In this document: positions 33,772 to 42,283 of the stretch, piece by piece
Numbering within the stretch: the stretch's first letter is position 1
Layout: every line of letters starts with the position of its first letter
Origin: an uncultured Hyphomicrobiales bacterium
Lineage (GTDB): Bacteria > Pseudomonadota > Alphaproteobacteria > Rhizobiales > Beijerinckiaceae
Length of the DNA: 64,000 bases
Reading direction: 5' to 3'
Assembly: GCA_903847605.1 (NCBI GenBank)
Contig: CAINED010000013.1
Location: forward strand, 377,000 to 440,999
Notes under the pieces: model-generated
What the model was told of the DNA's origin: nothing
The model's database searches: none
What the model saw: only the letters and a program-made list of their open reading frames with translations
Program-made: the position numbers and the translations under genes

Positions 33772-33838
33772 CCCGGAGCGCGCAGAGCGCGAACCGGGGA
33801 TCCAGAATTTGCGCCCCGGATCGACTTCGGCGTCCGGG
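33772..33838. repeat. Paired palindromic intergenic hairpins
   Basis: Two GC-rich inverted repeats in tandem: CCCGG/CCGGG (33772-33776 with 33794-33798, inner GCGC/GCGC) and CCCGGA/TCCGGG (33815-33820 with 33833-33838). The block resembles the REP-like palindromes elsewhere in the window (16578-16670) in composition. It separates the LLM gene from the TauD gene and may attenuate or stabilise the message. Confidence 0.55.
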
Positions 33839-33886
33839 CAGCGCCACACAAGAAGAAAAAAAAATAACAACACCCGGGAGACGCAC

Positions 33887-34762
33887 ATGAACGTCAATGT
33901 TGCTTCGCCAGCCGTCACAGCGTCGGACAAGGCCGTGCCTTTTGAAGTCGAGCGCATCGGCCGGCATCTTGGCGCGGAGATTCATGGCCTCGATCTCAAG
34001 CAGGGTTTAAACCAGCCGACATACGAAAAGCTTCTGGAAGCGCTGACCGAAAACAAGGTCATCGTGATGCGCGACCAGCATCTGAATACGCGCCAGCATG
34101 TCGAGATCAGCCGCATGTTCGGCGAGCTTGAAGTGCATCCCTTCCGCCCGCAAGGCGAGTTTCCGGAAATCCTTGTTCTCGACAATCACAAGGATAATCC
34201 GGTGTTGTCGACGGACGTCTGGCATTCCGACACGACGTTCCGGCTGACGCCGACGAAATATACGATCCTGCGCAATCAGATCCTGCCGAAAACAGGCGGC
34301 GATACGCTTTGGTGCGACATGGAGAAAGTTTACGAAAATCTCAGCGCGCCGATGCGCGCCTTCATCGATCCGCTGAAGGCCTGGCACGATTTCCAGAATT
34401 TTCGTGTGCTGTTCAAGAAGACGCCGGAAGATCAGGAACGGCTGCGCAAGATGGAGGAGCTTTATCCCAATCCGCTGCATCCCGTTGTGCGCACACATCC
34501 GATCAGCGGCCGCAAATGCGTCTATGTGAATCCGCAATTCACCATGCGCATCGACGGGCTGAACGAGGATGAGAGCGAAGCGATCCTCAAGCTGCTTTTC
34601 GAGCAGGTGCACACACCCGAATATCAATTTCGCCTGCGCTGGAGCGAAGGCACTCTGATCATGTGGGACAATATGTCGACGCAGCACTACGCCGCCAACG
34701 ACTATTACCCCGATCGCCGCCGCATGGAGCGCACGGCGGTGTGCGGCGACGTGCCGGTGTGA
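33887..34762 (+). CDS. TauD/TfdA-family Fe(II)/2-oxoglutarate dioxygenase
   Basis: A 291-residue non-haem iron dioxygenase. The facial triad is visible: His113 and Asp115 in VWHSDTTF, and His267 in MSTQHYAANDYY; the 2-oxoglutarate-binding Arg is in DRRRMERT. TauD enzymes hydroxylate sulfonates, phenoxyacetates or related acids. ATG 33887 is chosen because GGGAG precedes it and the upstream in-frame residues come from a repeat. It follows the hydrolase and flavin monooxygenase genes. Confidence 0.94.
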   Translation: MNVNVASPAVTASDKAVPFEVERIGRHLGAEIHGLDLKQGLNQPTYEKLLEALTENKVIVMRDQHLNTRQHVEISRMFGELEVHPFRPQGEFPEILVLDNHKDNPVLSTDVWHSDTTFRLTPTKYTILRNQILPKTGGDTLWCDMEKVYENLSAPMRAFIDPLKAWHDFQNFRVLFKKTPEDQERLRKMEELYPNPLHPVVRTHPISGRKCVYVNPQFTMRIDGLNEDESEAILKLLFEQVHTPEYQFRLRWSEGTLIMWDNMSTQHYAANDYYPDRRRMERTAVCGDVPV

Positions 34763-34827
34763 TGCGGAGCGGAAGGCGCTTAGGGCACCGGCTTTCCTTC
34801 ACCCTACGCCAAGGTTGAAACTCCCAT

Positions 34828-35850
34828 TCAGCGCTCGATCGCCTTTTTGGAGCTGTCTATGATGTTCTCCGGAAATCTGGAGAACTTCGTCAGAAGCGCC
34901 ATGATTTCTTCCGGTGAAACAGGATCGATATCGAGCCCGGCCTTTTTCGCCTCCGCCAGAAATTCCGGATCGTTGAGCGTCGCCGCGAAAGCGGTGCGGA
35001 GCGTTGCAAGCCGATCCTCGGGAACGCCAGGCGGAAGCGCGTAGGGACGCGACATCAGCAATTGACCGAAGTGGAAATCGAGGACGCCGCGATCCTCTTC
35101 GGTTTTCGCATAGTCGAAGACATGCGGCACGTCGCCGAATTCGAGCGACTTTTTTGGGCCGACCTGAATGACGAGGCGCAGATCGCCCGAGGATACTTCG
35201 CGATTCCACGACGTCTTGATCGATGACGAGAACATGCCGCAGGTGCCATGCACCTCGCCGCGCTGCATGGCGAGATTGATATCGCGCGAACCCTGATAGC
35301 CGGTGATGACCTTGATGTTGGCCTTGAGAACATTGCGCAGGATCTGGGGATGCTGCGAAGTGATGGCCGAAGGCGCGCCGCCGCCGAAGACGGTTTCCTT
35401 CGTCATGACGTCCTGCCAGTTCGCCGCATTGCCCGGTCTGTTCCATACGCCGCAATAGGAGGCTTCCTGCGACATGGAGCCGAGCCAGCCGAATTTCAGC
35501 GGATCAAAACGCGCTTGCGGATTCCTCAGGAATGGTTCGACTGCAACCGACGATGCGATGATGACGAAGGTCGTGCCGTCCTTCGGAGCCGCGTTAAACA
35601 TGTGGTTGGCTGCAACGAGCGAGCCGGCGCCAGGCATGTTCGATGCGACCACCGTGGGGTTGCCGGGAATGAAGCGACCCATATGCCTTGCCAGCACGCG
35701 TGAATTTGCATCGTAGCCGCCCCCCGCCGGAAAGCCGACGACCACCGACACCGTCTTGCCGCGATAGAAATCGGCAGGAGATTGTGCAAGCGCGGCGAAG
35801 GACGCAATGGTCAGGCTTGCTGCGATGGTGGCTTTGCTCGTGAAGCGCAT
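34828..35850 (-). CDS. Bug/TctC-family periplasmic substrate-binding receptor
   Basis: A 340-residue protein with signal peptide (MRFTSKATIAASLTIASFAALAQS), then FYRGKTVSVVVGFPAGGGYD and NMPGAGSLVAANHMF. VITGYQGSRDINLAMQRGEV is the ligand-binding loop. It is less similar to the tandem pair at 3136-5255 than they are to one another. It starts 75 bp downstream of the aldolase-type gene on the same strand, so it likely imports the substrate of that cluster. No permease nearby. Confidence 0.9.
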   Translation of the reverse strand: MRFTSKATIAASLTIASFAALAQSPADFYRGKTVSVVVGFPAGGGYDANSRVLARHMGRFIPGNPTVVASNMPGAGSLVAANHMFNAAPKDGTTFVIIASSVAVEPFLRNPQARFDPLKFGWLGSMSQEASYCGVWNRPGNAANWQDVMTKETVFGGGAPSAITSQHPQILRNVLKANIKVITGYQGSRDINLAMQRGEVHGTCGMFSSSIKTSWNREVSSGDLRLVIQVGPKKSLEFGDVPHVFDYAKTEEDRGVLDFHFGQLLMSRPYALPPGVPEDRLATLRTAFAATLNDPEFLAEAKKAGLDIDPVSPEEIMALLTKFSRFPENIIDSSKKAIER

Positions 35851-35924
35851 GGTCTCCCTCCCGTGCCCGCGGCAGAAATATAGCGGCGAGCCGCTCCTGT
35901 CATTACGCAAATGCCGCAGGCGGC

Positions 35925-36665
35925 TTACTCGTTCGAGAGCAGATGACCCACGCCCGCCTCGCGCGCCCAGAATTCCCAGCCGCGCAACATGGCCGGCGTT
36001 TCCGTGTCGAGCTTGAGCCGCGCTTCGATCTCGCCTTGTGACAACGCAATGAATTCGCCCAGCCGCATCGCATTCATCATCACGCGCGCATTGCGCGGAA
36101 TGTAGACCGACAAGCGAACGAGATCGTTGATGGAGCGGCCCGCGGCGGCGAAGCCGTGGCCGCGCATCAGGGCCATCCGCCCGCATCCCATACAGTTGGC
36201 GAGATCGCGGCTGTGATCCATGTTGGTGACGAGCAGCGTCGTCTCGCTGCCGAATTTGTCCGCGATGTCCCACACCGGTACCTCGCCACCCATGTCGCCG
36301 ACGGCATGAATGACAGGACGCAGGCGCACAGTCTTCGAGATGGTGAATGGCAGCACATCCTCGGCATGGGAGTGCAGCACGGCCTTCACGTCCGGCCGCT
36401 TCTCGTAAACGCCGCCGTGAATGAAGCGCTCGAGATAGGGCGGGCGCTTGTCGCCATCCGCGGGAGCGCCATCAAGATTATATTCGATGATGTCGCTTTC
36501 CTCGACGAGCGCGGGCGAGAGCGAGCGAGAGAGAAAATACTTGTTGGGATCGTGCGGATGACGAATGCTCACATGGCCATAGGCGTCGAGCACGTTTTCC
36601 TGCGCGAGAATGCGGTTGGCGATGACGACGTCGCGCTTCACGCGAGTGATGGCGTCGATAGGCAT
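35925..36665 (-). CDS. Class II aldolase/adducin-family protein
   Basis: A 246-residue zinc-type class II aldolase or decarboxylase. GHVSIRHP is the N-terminal nucleotide/substrate strip, VKAVLHSHAEDVLPF gives the HxH zinc ligands, and MRGHGFAAAGRSI the third His. Family members cleave fuculose-1-P or, in aromatic pathways, decarboxylate dihydroxyphthalate-type acids. ATG 36665 lies 2 bases after the stop of the upstream gene; a GTG at 36671 would give a 4-base overlap. Tight coupling with the Pht5-like gene supports a common pathway. Confidence 0.88.
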   Translation of the reverse strand: MPIDAITRVKRDVVIANRILAQENVLDAYGHVSIRHPHDPNKYFLSRSLSPALVEESDIIEYNLDGAPADGDKRPPYLERFIHGGVYEKRPDVKAVLHSHAEDVLPFTISKTVRLRPVIHAVGDMGGEVPVWDIADKFGSETTLLVTNMDHSRDLANCMGCGRMALMRGHGFAAAGRSINDLVRLSVYIPRNARVMMNAMRLGEFIALSQGEIEARLKLDTETPAMLRGWEFWAREAGVGHLLSNE

Positions 36666-36667
36666 GA

Positions 36668-37648
36668 TCACGCTCCCACGTCGATGAAGAGTTCGGACAG
36701 TGCAGGCTTGCGGCCAATCATGTGATGGCGGTGCATCAGTTCGACTGCCTTTTCCAGGGCGGGGCGGTTCTTTTCGAGGCCATAGGGCCAGGGGTCGCCG
36801 CCGAAGATGTGGTGCACTTCGTCGATGTCATCGTAGAGAAACGGCAGCATGTATTTCTGCGCGCCGGAATAGCAGGCTTCTTCCCATGCAAGATTCTTGG
36901 CGTCGTTGAAGGCCTTGTACAGCGACTTCGCAATCCAGGGGTTTGCGTCGTAGACATGCTTGCGGACGGCGACCAGATGCATGATCGGGTGAATCTTCGT
37001 TCGCTGGTAAAACTCCTTTTCAACCTCGCGGAAGTTCGGCCACAGGCGCACAACATTGGGATCGGTATAAAGCTCCATTGGATTGACGCCGCCGATGATG
37101 GCGTCGATGTCGCCGCGCGCCAGCAGTTGTCCGAGGGAATAAGGCGTCGAATTCTGCTCGATCTTCACGGGCTTGAGGAGCGGCGGCGGATTCGGACTGC
37201 CGTGGGGACCTGGCTTTTCCACTGCGCCCTGCACCCATGTGACGCCGGAAAGATCGACGCCGTAGTCGTCCTCGAGCGGCCCGCGGCACCAGAGCGCGGC
37301 GCTCATCGTATAGAGAGGCACGCCGATGCGCTTACCTTCCAGGTCTTTCGGCGACTTGATGCCCTTGTTCCTGTTGATGGTGATGAAGCCGTGGCGAAAA
37401 ACTTTCGAGGGAAACACCGGAACGGCCACGAGCTTTTTTTCTCCGGCGCAGGTCATGGCGATATGTTCGGACGACGAAAACTCCGCGAGGTCGAAATCGT
37501 CCGATTGCATGAAACGGTCGAATAGCTCGCGCGGATGCAGATCGCTGACGACTTCGAGTTCTATACCCTCAGCCTTCACCTTTTTCTGCCGTAGGGGTTC
37601 GATGCGATCGTAGGGGTTGCAGGCGAAGACGAGTTTGAGATCGGCCAT
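36668..37648 (-). CDS. 4,5-dihydroxyphthalate decarboxylase-like / periplasmic-binding-fold protein
   Basis: A 326-residue cytoplasmic protein without signal peptide. MADLKLVFACNPYDRIEPL, the mid SPKDLEGKRIGVPLYTMSA and DIDAIIGGVNPMELY show the type II periplasmic-binding fold of the Pht5 group. Biochemical knowledge for this family is limited to 4,5-dihydroxyphthalate decarboxylase and to ABC-type binding proteins of the NMT1 kind. Coupled to the class II aldolase gene and 23 bp behind the molybdenum hydroxylase gene. Ligand or substrate likely a hydroxylated aromatic acid, by context only. Confidence 0.8.
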   Translation of the reverse strand: MADLKLVFACNPYDRIEPLRQKKVKAEGIELEVVSDLHPRELFDRFMQSDDFDLAEFSSSEHIAMTCAGEKKLVAVPVFPSKVFRHGFITINRNKGIKSPKDLEGKRIGVPLYTMSAALWCRGPLEDDYGVDLSGVTWVQGAVEKPGPHGSPNPPPLLKPVKIEQNSTPYSLGQLLARGDIDAIIGGVNPMELYTDPNVVRLWPNFREVEKEFYQRTKIHPIMHLVAVRKHVYDANPWIAKSLYKAFNDAKNLAWEEACYSGAQKYMLPFLYDDIDEVHHIFGGDPWPYGLEKNRPALEKAVELMHRHHMIGRKPALSELFIDVGA

Positions 37649-37671
37649 GTGTTTCCTCCGGTATTATTGTT

Positions 37672-39999
37672 TCAGTTTTTCGATTTGGCCTGCTGGATGA
37701 ACTCCCACAGACGGTGCGGCGTTGCGGGCATGGGCACGTCGCGCACGCCGTAAGGCGAGAGCGCATCGACGAGAGCATTGGCGACCGCAGGCAAAGCGCC
37801 GACGCAGCCGGCTTCGCCGGCGCCCTTCACGCCCAAAGGATTGGTGCTCGTGGGAACGCCGTGGCTTTCGATGTGGACATAGGAGAAATCCCTGGCGTGC
37901 GGCATGGCGTAATCCATGAAGGATCCTGCCAGCAGATCGCCGGTTTGAGGGTCGTAGCGCAGGTTCTCCATCAGCATCTGACCGACGCCCTGCGAGATTC
38001 CGCCGACGATCTGGCCCTTCAGCAAGAGCGGGTTCATCACGACGCCGACATCGTCGACGACGCAGTAGTTGACCATCTCGGTCTCGCCCGTGGCTTCGTC
38101 GATTTCGAGTTCGACGATATGGCAGCCGTTGGGATAGTTTGCCTTCTTGTTGTTGAAGACCGCGCTTGCATTGAGGCCGGGTTCCTCATCGTCCGGCAGG
38201 CGGTCGGGCCTGGATGCCGTCAGAACCACTTCCTTCATCGTGATGCTGCCGCCAGTCTTGCGCGCTTTGAACACGCCTTCGGCATAGTCGACATCCTCGG
38301 GCGCGCTTTGCAAGGCGTGGGCCGCGATGCGCTTGGCTTTCGCGAGGATCTTGTCAGCCGCCATGAGCATGGCGCCGCCGCCGATGGCCGACGTACGCGA
38401 GCCTCCGGTGCCCTCTCCATAGAAGACGACATCCGTGTCGCCCTGTTCGTAATGCACGTCCCCGGGGTCTATGCCGAGCTTGTCGCAGACGAGTTGCTTG
38501 AAGACTGTTTCATGCCCCTGGCCGTGCGACACGGAGCCGGAAATCAGGGTCATGCTGCCGGTTCGATCGAAGCGGATTTCCGCGCCTTCGATGCCGGGCG
38601 ACGCCGCCTTCTCGATGGAATTCGATATGCCGATTCCGCGCAGCTTGCCGCGTTTGCGCGCTTCCGCGCGTCGCGCTTCGAAACCTTTCCAGTCAGCCAT
38701 TTCAAGGCAGATATCCATGTTGGCTTCGAAATTGCCGCTGTCGTAAGTGAAGGAGAGCGGCGTCTTGTAAGGCAACATCGAAGGCGCAATGATGTTCTTG
38801 CGCCGCAGTTCGACCGGATCGAATTTCAATTCGCGTGCGGCGCAGTCGATAAGACGTTCGAGCACATAGGCCGCTTCCGGCCGGCCGTTGCCGCGATAGG
38901 GCCGCATCCAGTGCGTATGCGTGAAGACGGCGGTGACGTCGACGTGGATCGCCGGAAATGTATAGACACCCGCAAGCGTTCCGAGATTGCTGACCGGCCC
39001 GCCTTCCGATCCCGGCTGGATATAGGAGCCGAGATTGGCGTGAGTCCTGATCCGCATACCCAGAAACTTGCCGGACTTGTCGAGTGCGAGTTGCGCTTCC
39101 GTCACATTGTCACGCGCGGCGGCGTCGGACAGAAAGGCTTCGCTGCGCGTCGCATTCCACTTGACCGGCCGCCCGATGATTTTCGCAGCGAGAAGCACGA
39201 GGGCGACTTCATTGAAGACGCCGGACTTCATGCCGAAGCTGCCGCCGATGTCGCCAGCGACGACACGCAGCTTGCTTTCGGGTATGCGCAGGGTGCCCGC
39301 GAGTTTTTCGCGGAAATCGAGCGCGCGCTGCAGCGTCGTATAGACCGTGTAGCGATCCGCGGCCTTGTCATAAAAGCCGACCGAGCCGCGCGGCTCCATC
39401 GTCGCCGCCATCACACGCGTGATATTGAACGTCTGCTTCACGATGTGGTCGGCTTTTTCAAAGGCGGCATCGGTCGCCGCCTTGTCGCCTTCGAGATGGA
39501 CGAAGCAGATGTTGTCGGGATTGTCATCGTGCACCGCCGGCGCCCCCGGCGCGAGCGCTTGGGCGGCCGTCAGCACCGGCGTGAGGACTTCGTACTCAAT
39601 CTCGATCAGTTCCAGCGCGTCGAGCGCCTGGTTCTTCGTTTCGGCGACGACGAAGGCGACGAAATCGCCGATCCAGCGTACACGGTCCTTCACCATGCCG
39701 GGCAAGGCCGGCCGGTACATCGGCGAGCCGTCGCGCTTCTTCTTGCCGGTCGGTCGCGGGAGATCGTCATAGCCGGAGGCGGCCCAGTCCTCGTGGGTGA
39801 GGACTGCGAGAACGCCGGGCGCCGAACGTGCGCGGGTTACATCGAGCTTCAGGATTTTCGCATGGGCGTGTTTCGCGCGCAGCACCGCGCCGTGCGCCAT
39901 GTTGGGAAGCGAGAGATCGTCGACGTAGCGACCGCCGCCGCGCAAAAGGCGCGGGTCCTCGAAGCGCGTGACGGGTTGACCAAGGGCATATTCCCCCAT
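37672..39999 (-). CDS. Molybdenum hydroxylase large subunit (xanthine dehydrogenase/CoxL family)
   Basis: A 775-residue molybdopterin-binding subunit. N-terminal GQPVTRFEDPRLLRGGGRY, MPT-binding VAGDIGGSFGMKSG, PYRGNGRPEAAYVLERL (the family's active-site loop, here PYRGNGR and not the AYxCSFR of true CO dehydrogenase), SVSHGQGHETV and catalytic Glu in VKGAGEAGCVG are visible. The enzyme would hydroxylate an aldehyde or aromatic heterocycle. The FAD and 2Fe-2S subunits normally encoded beside it are absent, so they must be elsewhere. First gene of a minus-strand operon with the Pht5-like and aldolase genes. Confidence 0.93.
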   Translation of the reverse strand: MGEYALGQPVTRFEDPRLLRGGGRYVDDLSLPNMAHGAVLRAKHAHAKILKLDVTRARSAPGVLAVLTHEDWAASGYDDLPRPTGKKKRDGSPMYRPALPGMVKDRVRWIGDFVAFVVAETKNQALDALELIEIEYEVLTPVLTAAQALAPGAPAVHDDNPDNICFVHLEGDKAATDAAFEKADHIVKQTFNITRVMAATMEPRGSVGFYDKAADRYTVYTTLQRALDFREKLAGTLRIPESKLRVVAGDIGGSFGMKSGVFNEVALVLLAAKIIGRPVKWNATRSEAFLSDAAARDNVTEAQLALDKSGKFLGMRIRTHANLGSYIQPGSEGGPVSNLGTLAGVYTFPAIHVDVTAVFTHTHWMRPYRGNGRPEAAYVLERLIDCAARELKFDPVELRRKNIIAPSMLPYKTPLSFTYDSGNFEANMDICLEMADWKGFEARRAEARKRGKLRGIGISNSIEKAASPGIEGAEIRFDRTGSMTLISGSVSHGQGHETVFKQLVCDKLGIDPGDVHYEQGDTDVVFYGEGTGGSRTSAIGGGAMLMAADKILAKAKRIAAHALQSAPEDVDYAEGVFKARKTGGSITMKEVVLTASRPDRLPDDEEPGLNASAVFNNKKANYPNGCHIVELEIDEATGETEMVNYCVVDDVGVVMNPLLLKGQIVGGISQGVGQMLMENLRYDPQTGDLLAGSFMDYAMPHARDFSYVHIESHGVPTSTNPLGVKGAGEAGCVGALPAVANALVDALSPYGVRDVPMPATPHRLWEFIQQAKSKN

Positions 40000-40148
40000 T
40001 CATTCCTCCCTGTCCGGAACGGTCGCGCCGTCCGGTACGTTCTTTAATTCGCCATGCGGCGCTTCGCCGAAGCCCGCGCCGGATGCCGCTTTGCCAGCGG
40101 CTCCTGTCTGGCATAAACCATCGGCAAAGCCATCGAAAGAGCCGATTC

Positions 40149-40616
40149 ATGTTCGAATCCTTGCGCGAGTTCCTGCACGGGCTCGCAACCGGGGGCGCCA
40201 GACAGTTCGACGAGAACGATCATCGCCTTGCCGCGACGGCGCTTCTCATCCATGTCGCAGATGCCGACGGAGAACTCGACGAGGAGGAAAGCGCCCGTCT
40301 GCGCCTGATCGTTTCCGATCGCTTCGGCCTCGACGCTGGCGATGCGGCGCAACTCGTGCGCGAGGCGCTGGAAAGCGATCGCGCCTCCGCGGGCGTCGAT
40401 ACATTCGTGAATGTCCTCAAGCGCACCCTCGACGGCGACGGAAGATTGAAGATCGTCGAAATGATGTGGGACATCGTCTATGCCGATGGGGACGCTAGCG
40501 AGACCGAAGATTCCATCGTCTGGCGCATTGCGGGCATGCTCGGCGTCGCCGAGACGGATATGGAAATCCTGCGCCGCGCCCGGTCGCCCGGCCGCTGGCC
40601 GCAAAGCGAGACATGA
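40149..40616 (+). CDS. TerB-family tellurite-resistance-like protein
   Basis: A 155-residue all-helical acidic protein of the TerB superfamily. HVADADGELDEEESARLRLIV and DIVYADGDASETEDSIVWRIAGMLG are the two conserved metal-binding-like DADGE repeats. Most family members are not involved in tellurite; they are linked to membrane stress. ATG 40149 chosen, as the longer frame has no family features. Stop overlaps the SDR start by 4 bases (ATGA), suggesting a shared message. Confidence 0.9.
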   Translation: MFESLREFLHGLATGGARQFDENDHRLAATALLIHVADADGELDEEESARLRLIVSDRFGLDAGDAAQLVREALESDRASAGVDTFVNVLKRTLDGDGRLKIVEMMWDIVYADGDASETEDSIVWRIAGMLGVAETDMEILRRARSPGRWPQSET

Positions 40617-41395
40617 ACATGACTGCTTTGCCGGTCCTTATTACGGGCGCTTCGAGCGGCATTGGCGCTGATTTCGCGCGCATCTTCGCGCGCAAGGGAC
40701 ATCCGCTCGCGCTTGTGGCTCGTTCGGGTTCGGCGCTCGAGGTGCTGGCGCTCGAGCTTGTGACTCCCGGTGTCCGCGCGCCTGTGACCCTCGCGCTCGA
40801 TCTCTCGACGCATGACGCGGCCGAGCGCCTTGCGGCGGCCCTGGCCGAGCAGAATTTCTGCACCGAAATTCTCGTGAACAATGCGGGCTATGGGCTCAAC
40901 GGGCCGGTCGGGGCGCTCGACGCTGCGGGACAGCTTGGCATCGTCGATCTCAATATTCGCGCGCTCACCGACATCACGCTGAAGTTGCTGCCGGAAATCA
41001 CCGCTGCGAAGGGTCGCATCCTGAACGTTGCGTCCACTGCGGCCTTTCTGCCGGGGCCGGGCATGGCGGTCTATTACGCCAGCAAGGCCTATGTGCTCTC
41101 GTTCAGCGAGGCGCTGTCGCACGAACTTGCGGCTTCCGGCGTGTCCGTCACGGCGCTTTGCCCCGGGCCGACGGAAACGGATTTCTTCCGGAGGGCCGGC
41201 GGCAAGGCTGGAAAGCTCAAGTCGCTCGGCATGATGAAATCCATGGATGTCGCGGAGGCCGGCTACCGGGGGCTGATGGCAGGCAAGCGCGTCGTCGTGC
41301 CCGGATTCATGAACAAACTGGTGGCGGTATTTGGCCCGCTCGCGCCCCGCGCGCTGCTGTTGCCCGCGGTCGCTCGCGTGCAGTTGGGCAAGTAA
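40613..41395 (+). CDS. Short-chain dehydrogenase/reductase
   Basis: A 260-residue classical SDR: cofactor-binding TGASSGIG near the N-terminus, NNAG in VNNAGYGLNGP, active-site Ser in VASTAAFLPG, and YYASK giving Tyr/Lys. The ARSG after strand 2 favours NADPH. The substrate is unknown; the nearest-looking subfamily (C-terminal GFMNKLVAVFGPLAPR membrane-attracted segment) acts on lipids or ketones. Coupled to TerB by ATGA overlap. Confidence 0.92.
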   Translation: MNMTALPVLITGASSGIGADFARIFARKGHPLALVARSGSALEVLALELVTPGVRAPVTLALDLSTHDAAERLAAALAEQNFCTEILVNNAGYGLNGPVGALDAAGQLGIVDLNIRALTDITLKLLPEITAAKGRILNVASTAAFLPGPGMAVYYASKAYVLSFSEALSHELAASGVSVTALCPGPTETDFFRRAGGKAGKLKSLGMMKSMDVAEAGYRGLMAGKRVVVPGFMNKLVAVFGPLAPRALLLPAVARVQLGK

Positions 41396-41518
41396 ATTTC
41401 GGCAAGTCATCCGAAAGGCGACCCGGAAATATCCGGATGGTGATGCTGCGCACTGTCTGGCAAACACCTTGCATGCCAAAATCTTGACGAATCCCGTGCA
41501 AATCCCGATTTTGACGCC

Positions 41519-42283
41519 ATGAATCGTATCGAAGTTCCAGAAAATGGGCCTGATAGGATCCTCGTGATCCTGCATCAGGAGCAGTCGACGCCCGGTCGAG
41601 TCGGCGCGATGTTGCAGCGCATGGGCTTTCGCATCGAGGAGCGCCGCCCGCGCTTCGGCGACTCCTTGCCCAAGACGATGGATGAATATGCGGGGGCCGT
41701 GATTTTCGGCGGCCCGATGAGCGCCAACGATCCCGACGACTTCATCAAGGCGGAGATCGACTGGATCGGCGTGCCGTTGAAGGAAGGAAAGCCGTTACTG
41801 GGGCTTTGCCTCGGCGCGCAGATGATCGCCCGGCACCTTGGCGAGCGCGTCTATGTCCACGCCGAGCAAGGCGCGGAAATCGGCTATTATTCGGTGCGCG
41901 CGACCGACCACGGGCGCGCGCTATGCGAAACGCCGTTTCCCGATACTGTCTATCAATGGCATCGCGAGGGCTTCGATCTGCCCGGCTGTTCGACGCTGCT
42001 GGCTGAAGGCGACATGTTCCCGGTCCAGGCGTTCCAGTATGGCAGCGCGACGGCGCTGCAATTTCATCCGGAAGTCACTTACATCAATATCTGCCGATGG
42101 ACGACGCGGGCAGGCGATCGCATGCACGGCAAGGGCGCGCAGCCGCGCGGCGCGCATGTCGAAGGCTGGTTTCAGCACGATCCGCCTATCGCCCGCTGGA
42201 CGGGGGAATTCCTGGAACGCTGGTCGGGCCGGAAGCCGCGGACGGAGAAATGCCCGTCCCGCCTCCCAGTCGTTGCGCGATGA
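41519..42283 (+). CDS. Class I glutamine amidotransferase-like protein
   Basis: A 254-residue GATase1 domain protein. FGGPMSAND is the oxyanion strand, LLGLCLGAQMIA the nucleophile Cys elbow, and LQFHPEVT the His-Glu pair, giving a complete triad. It resembles the stand-alone GuaA-N-like group, including gamma-glutamylpolyamine or glutamate-transfer hydrolases, of undefined substrate. Its last 98 bases overlap the 3' end of the convergent MscS gene; both C-termini there are low-complexity, so both stops may be genuine. Confidence 0.9.
   Translation: MNRIEVPENGPDRILVILHQEQSTPGRVGAMLQRMGFRIEERRPRFGDSLPKTMDEYAGAVIFGGPMSANDPDDFIKAEIDWIGVPLKEGKPLLGLCLGAQMIARHLGERVYVHAEQGAEIGYYSVRATDHGRALCETPFPDTVYQWHREGFDLPGCSTLLAEGDMFPVQAFQYGSATALQFHPEVTYINICRWTTRAGDRMHGKGAQPRGAHVEGWFQHDPPIARWTGEFLERWSGRKPRTEKCPSRLPVVAR

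Noticed and set aside
37714-40047. A 777-residue open frame on the plus strand opposite the molybdenum hydroxylase gene
   Set aside because: It is antisense to a gene with many exact family motifs and has an Arg/His-rich composition typical of shadow frames in high-GC DNA.
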